Origin: a bacterium | GTDB taxonomy: Bacteria; Vulcanimicrobiota; Xenobia; Xenobiales; Xenobiaceae | Length of the DNA stretch: 8,437 bases | Assembly (NCBI GenBank): GCA_017444045.1 | Contig: JAFSXO010000382.1 | Coordinates: forward strand, 1 to 8,437 | Direction of reading: 5' to 3' | Shown: positions 6,285 through 8,437 of the stretch, piece by piece | Numbering within the stretch: the first letter of the stretch is position 1 | Layout: every line of letters begins with the position of its first letter | Position numbers and translations under genes: made by a program | The notes under the pieces: model-generated | Told to the model about the DNA's origin: nothing | Seen by the model: only the letters and a program-made list of their open reading frames with translations | The model's database searches: none

Positions 6285-7709
6285 TCACTCGCCAGCAAGG
6301 CTTCGCTCCGGCTGACGCAATAAGCCAGAACGCTCCGATACTAAATGGCCTAAAAGACCAACCAAGCGACGGTACAGCCGCCGTTTCATCTCCTCCTGAA
6401 ATAAATTCACCGAATGCTTTTTCAGTTTTTTTGAATTTAAGTCAAATGATATAGCACTAAAGAAACTATCAGGACCATTAGAATAAGACCCCAAATCCAA
6501 GACATCGCCGCAGCGCGACGCTGCCCCACGCCAGTCACTGTAATACTTTAGCAAATCGTCGGAGGTTAAGGCGCAGTCTCCCAACAGCTCCCTCTCCCCT
6601 GACGGATAGAGTTTATACGCCTTTCCGCCCTCGGCCAATACCATATACTCAAAGCCATGGTACATGCAGGCCGAACGCAGCAGGGTTATAAAACCGTCCC
6701 TTCTGGAGGGATATGAATACAGAAGCACAGCTTCTTCACGATAGCTGCCGCTGGCATCGTCTAGCACGACAAACTCGCTATAGCCAAACTTCAGACGACT
6801 AAAGCGTGACCGAATAAAGTTATTGCGCGCGCGATTGGCGGCCAGCTCTAAACCATCCTTGAACGCTGTAAAAACACTTACTATACAATCATTATTGATA
6901 TTTCTAGCAAGAAGGTCGCCAGCATTATGTTCAGATTTACAGCAAATAGACACGCTGCACTGCACATCGCTGTCCATAATCGACTTGACAGACAGTTCAG
7001 CAGTGCTGCCAAACGGCATGTTTGGCCAGATCGTTACAGCAATTTCATCGGGAAATGTGAGACTCAGCTCCAAATAATCCGGCGCCGAAACCACAGCCTG
7101 TACTTCGCTGTTATTCAGCCAAGCATATCGGCCATCTCCGTACCTGCCCAAAATCCTAAAGGAATTGTAAGAACCGGGAATATCGGACAGCTCATTCCGG
7201 CAGACATCTTCCGCGGTGAGCAGAATGTATCCATTTCTAGAATCAATAACATGCCGGCGCTGAATATCCAAATCATAACGGCCATGATCTCTAACTAGCC
7301 ACAAGTGCTGCGGAGCTTCCACAGTGATGAACATCGACGTACTGACGTCTGGATTATCATTTAAAGTCGCGGTTAAGCAGGCAGGGGCAGATGATGCCTT
7401 GATTCCCAACAGCGTTGGCCCATACATGGACTTACAAGCTCCTACGCAGCCTCCAGAATTTATCGTTAGGGTATAATCGTCGGGCTTGACCCAATTCAGA
7501 GTACCATCACAGTCGCGGGCGACAATGCGCAGCTCTTCCCTGCCATTCACTCCCAAAGACAGGCTATTGGGTATGTCTTCCGGAAGTATAGATTCTTTTT
7601 GGAGCCTTTTGAGCTTTAGGCGGTCGCGCGAAGGAGCGATGGTTAATCTAGTGTCCCAGGCACTTGAAGGTATAAGGAATACTGCTTTGGTCGTAGCTAC
7701 GTTAAACAT
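6285..7709 (-). CDS. 474-aa protein of unknown function with probable Ig-like folds
   Basis: I do not recognise the family. Residues about 49-132 show a beta-rich pattern reminiscent of bacterial Ig-like (Big) domains: ELRIVARDCDGTLNWV, then a G-rich turn, then ACLTATLND and MFITVEAP. A second similar stretch (about 160-257) has FRILGRYGDGRYAWLNNSEV and later TAELSVKS. The C-terminal region (about 280-474) is mixed alpha/beta, with FKDGLELAANRARNNF, VVLDDASGS and a basic tail. There are twelve cysteines and no N-terminal signal peptide or membrane helix, so export by the Sec route is not supported. The start is well supported: AAAGGAGA (7716-7723) lies 6 nt before the ATG, behind an extended -10 promoter. 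Base composition is lower in G+C than the plus-strand operon. A structural, phage-tail-like or cytosolic effector role would be possible but is not shown. Confidence 0.75.
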   Translation of the reverse strand: MFNVATTKAVFLIPSSAWDTRLTIAPSRDRLKLKRLQKESILPEDIPNSLSLGVNGREELRIVARDCDGTLNWVKPDDYTLTINSGGCVGACKSMYGPTLLGIKASSAPACLTATLNDNPDVSTSMFITVEAPQHLWLVRDHGRYDLDIQRRHVIDSRNGYILLTAEDVCRNELSDIPGSYNSFRILGRYGDGRYAWLNNSEVQAVVSAPDYLELSLTFPDEIAVTIWPNMPFGSTAELSVKSIMDSDVQCSVSICCKSEHNAGDLLARNINNDCIVSVFTAFKDGLELAANRARNNFIRSRFSRLKFGYSEFVVLDDASGSYREEAVLLYSYPSRRDGFITLLRSACMYHGFEYMVLAEGGKAYKLYPSGERELLGDCALTSDDLLKYYSDWRGAASRCGDVLDLGSYSNGPDSFFSAISFDLNSKKLKKHSVNLFQEEMKRRLYRRLVGLLGHLVSERSGLLRQPERSLAGE

Positions 7710-7810
7710 AGGCGATCTCCTTTACAAAGACGTACAAAACAAAATAAGGATAATCATTCAAAAACAAGTGTTAAAGTTAAAATCAAGCAACTATTATTAT
7801 TTACTGCTTC

Positions 7811-7840
7811 ATTATAGCAACAAATTAGCAAATTTATCAA
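7811..7840 (-). promoter_or_regulatory. Extended -10 sigma-70-type promoter for the 474-aa gene
   Basis: Read on the minus strand, TATAAT (7816-7811) is a perfect -10 box and is preceded by TGC, giving the extended -10 form TGnTATAAT. TTGATA (7840-7835) matches the -35 consensus at five of six positions with an 18-bp spacer. Transcription would start near 7804, leaving a leader of about 95 nt before the ATG at 7709. Confidence 0.7.
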
Positions 7841-7900
7841 CAACAACGCACATAAATGCACAAAATATAAACAGCCACTATTATATATATTACACTAACA

Positions 7901-7909
7901 ATTATAACA
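7901..7909 (-). promoter_or_regulatory. Second, upstream extended -10 box
   Basis: On the minus strand TGTTATAAT (7909-7901) is another TGnTATAAT element, 90 bp upstream of the first. No good -35 hexamer lies at 15-19 bp, so it would depend on the extended -10 contact. In DNA this AT-rich a chance match is quite possible. Confidence 0.4.
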
Positions 7910-7960
7910 CACTAATGCAACAATGTTTTCTGAATTGGCTTAGCAAAAGAACAAAGGACG

Positions 7961-8437
7961 TCAGCTATACCTACTAGAGTATGCTTTTCTAATGCTTATA
8001 TCCACCTTACCACTGCAGAACGCCTTTTTGAAATTATCCCAGCTTCCGTACCTTCTTACAGCTTCTCTTTCCAGGTCATCCTTTGTCCTAAACTCTATTA
8101 AATCTTGGGCACCATATGGTTTACTCCCATCAAAAAGCATAAGCATTAATGCCCTTTCAGCCTCATCGGGGATCGCGAACTCGAATTCCTTAAGATTATC
8201 AATGATGAACACTGGTTCGAGTTTTTTCTTTTCGCCACGCAGAAGGGCATGAGCAGACAGAAACTCAGCGACATCGTCACCATATTTTGCCCCAGTCCTG
8301 CCTATGTGCTGAGTATTAAACAAAAGCCACATTTCGTCGACATACATACCAAGCAAACTACCATGCATCGCACCAAGCCACGCACTCACACACGAACAGC
8401 TATGCCGTTCATGTATATGGGTAACAAGCAAAGGATC
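7961..8437 (-). CDS. Unknown protein, 5' end cut by the window edge
   Basis: The reading frame is open to the last base of the window, so the true start is probably outside it; the internal TTG (8431-8429) has no room for a visible ribosome-binding site, and the ATG at 8368-8366 has none upstream. The visible 159 codons encode no family I recognise. Observable features are HERHSCSC near the visible N terminus, a hydrophobic patch with AWLGAMHGSLLGMYV, an acidic middle (DNLKEFEFAIPDEAERA) and a charged C-terminal part with KDDLEREAVRRYGSWDNF. It lies upstream of the AT-rich gap and the 474-aa gene on the same strand, but the two promoter boxes between them suggest separate transcription. Confidence 0.6.
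   Translation of the reverse strand, partial: DPLLVTHIHERHSCSCVSAWLGAMHGSLLGMYVDEMWLLFNTQHIGRTGAKYGDDVAEFLSAHALLRGEKKKLEPVFIIDNLKEFEFAIPDEAERALMLMLFDGSKPYGAQDLIEFRTKDDLEREAVRRYGSWDNFKKAFCSGKVDISIRKAYSSRYS

Larger units (their letters stand above)
7710..7960. other. AT-rich intergenic region
   Basis: No gene is supported here. By hand count 7781-7900 contains 31 G/C in 120 bases (26%). The region carries the ribosome-binding site of the 474-aa gene (7716-7723) and two minus-strand TATAAT boxes described separately. An alternating TA tract (7881-7890) lies between the two boxes. A plus-strand open frame crossing it has low-complexity Asn/Tyr-rich sequence and is not credible. No T-tract hairpin that would end transcription of the gene at 7961-8437 was found. 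Confidence 0.6.

Noticed and set aside
7486..7977. Plus-strand 163-aa open frame
   Set aside because: Its first half is antisense to the 474-aa gene and its second half is Asn/Tyr-rich translation of the AT-rich intergenic region.
1..8437. GATC at both window ends as a sign of a restriction-fragment clone
   Set aside because: GATC also occurs at many internal positions and both ends could match by chance; it says nothing about biology.
1..8437. tRNA, rRNA, CRISPR arrays, transposase genes or insertion-sequence ends
   Set aside because: None was seen: no cloverleaf-like sequence, no regularly spaced repeats and no transposase or integrase motifs in any frame.

Overview
This is a bacterial window with two unlike halves. 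The left half (about 211-5877) is a compact plus-strand operon, roughly 57% G+C in a hand-counted sample. It encodes four enzymes of the glyceryl-ACP / hydroxymalonyl-ACP pathway, the FkbK-FkbJ-FkbI-FkbH set known from FK520-type and zwittermicin-type clusters. A 748-residue fusion protein follows, carrying an acyl carrier domain and a PlsC/AGPAT-like acyltransferase domain. The right half (5895-8437) holds three minus-strand genes of unrecognised function with lower G+C (43% in one sample) and a very AT-rich intergenic region (about 26% G+C). The organism cannot be fixed from this sequence. Shine-Dalgarno sites, ATGA overlaps and gene density are bacterial. ATA isoleucine codons are unusually common for GC-rich genes. 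A C/G-run palindromic repeat at the left edge resembles, from memory only, intergenic repeats of gut Firmicutes.

Layout, left to right. 1-210 has no gene; it holds a palindromic repeat (16-70) and a strong stem-loop (164-197) right beside the first Shine-Dalgarno. 211-1068 is a 3-hydroxyacyl-CoA dehydrogenase homologue (FkbK/ZmaG type). 1109-1354 is a free-standing ACP with an NSL carrier motif (FkbJ/ZmaD type). 1351-2520 is an acyl-CoA dehydrogenase homologue (FkbI/ZmaE type). A 68-bp AT-rich spacer precedes 2589-3638, an FkbH-like glyceryl transferase/phosphatase. 3631-5877 is the ACP-acyltransferase fusion, overlapping the FkbH-like gene by 8 bp. On the other strand are a 93-aa Trp-rich basic protein (6176-5895), a 474-aa protein with probable Ig-like folds (7709-6285), and a protein cut by the window end (8437-7961).

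How the operon probably works. The FkbH-like protein takes the glyceryl group from a phosphorylated glycolytic C3 acid and loads it on the small ACP. The two dehydrogenases then oxidise C3 stepwise, giving hydroxymalonyl-ACP. No O-methyltransferase (FkbG) is present, so the expected unit is hydroxymalonyl rather than methoxymalonyl. No polyketide synthase lies in the window. The translationally coupled partner is instead an ACP-acyltransferase fusion, which raises the possibility that the C3 unit or a product built from it is esterified to a lipid or other hydroxyl acceptor. That last step is inference; a PKS may lie outside the window.

The minus-strand 474-aa and 93-aa genes look co-transcribed from an extended -10 promoter near 7811-7840. 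They meet the biosynthetic operon tail to tail with a 17-bp gap, marking a boundary between two differently composed blocks.
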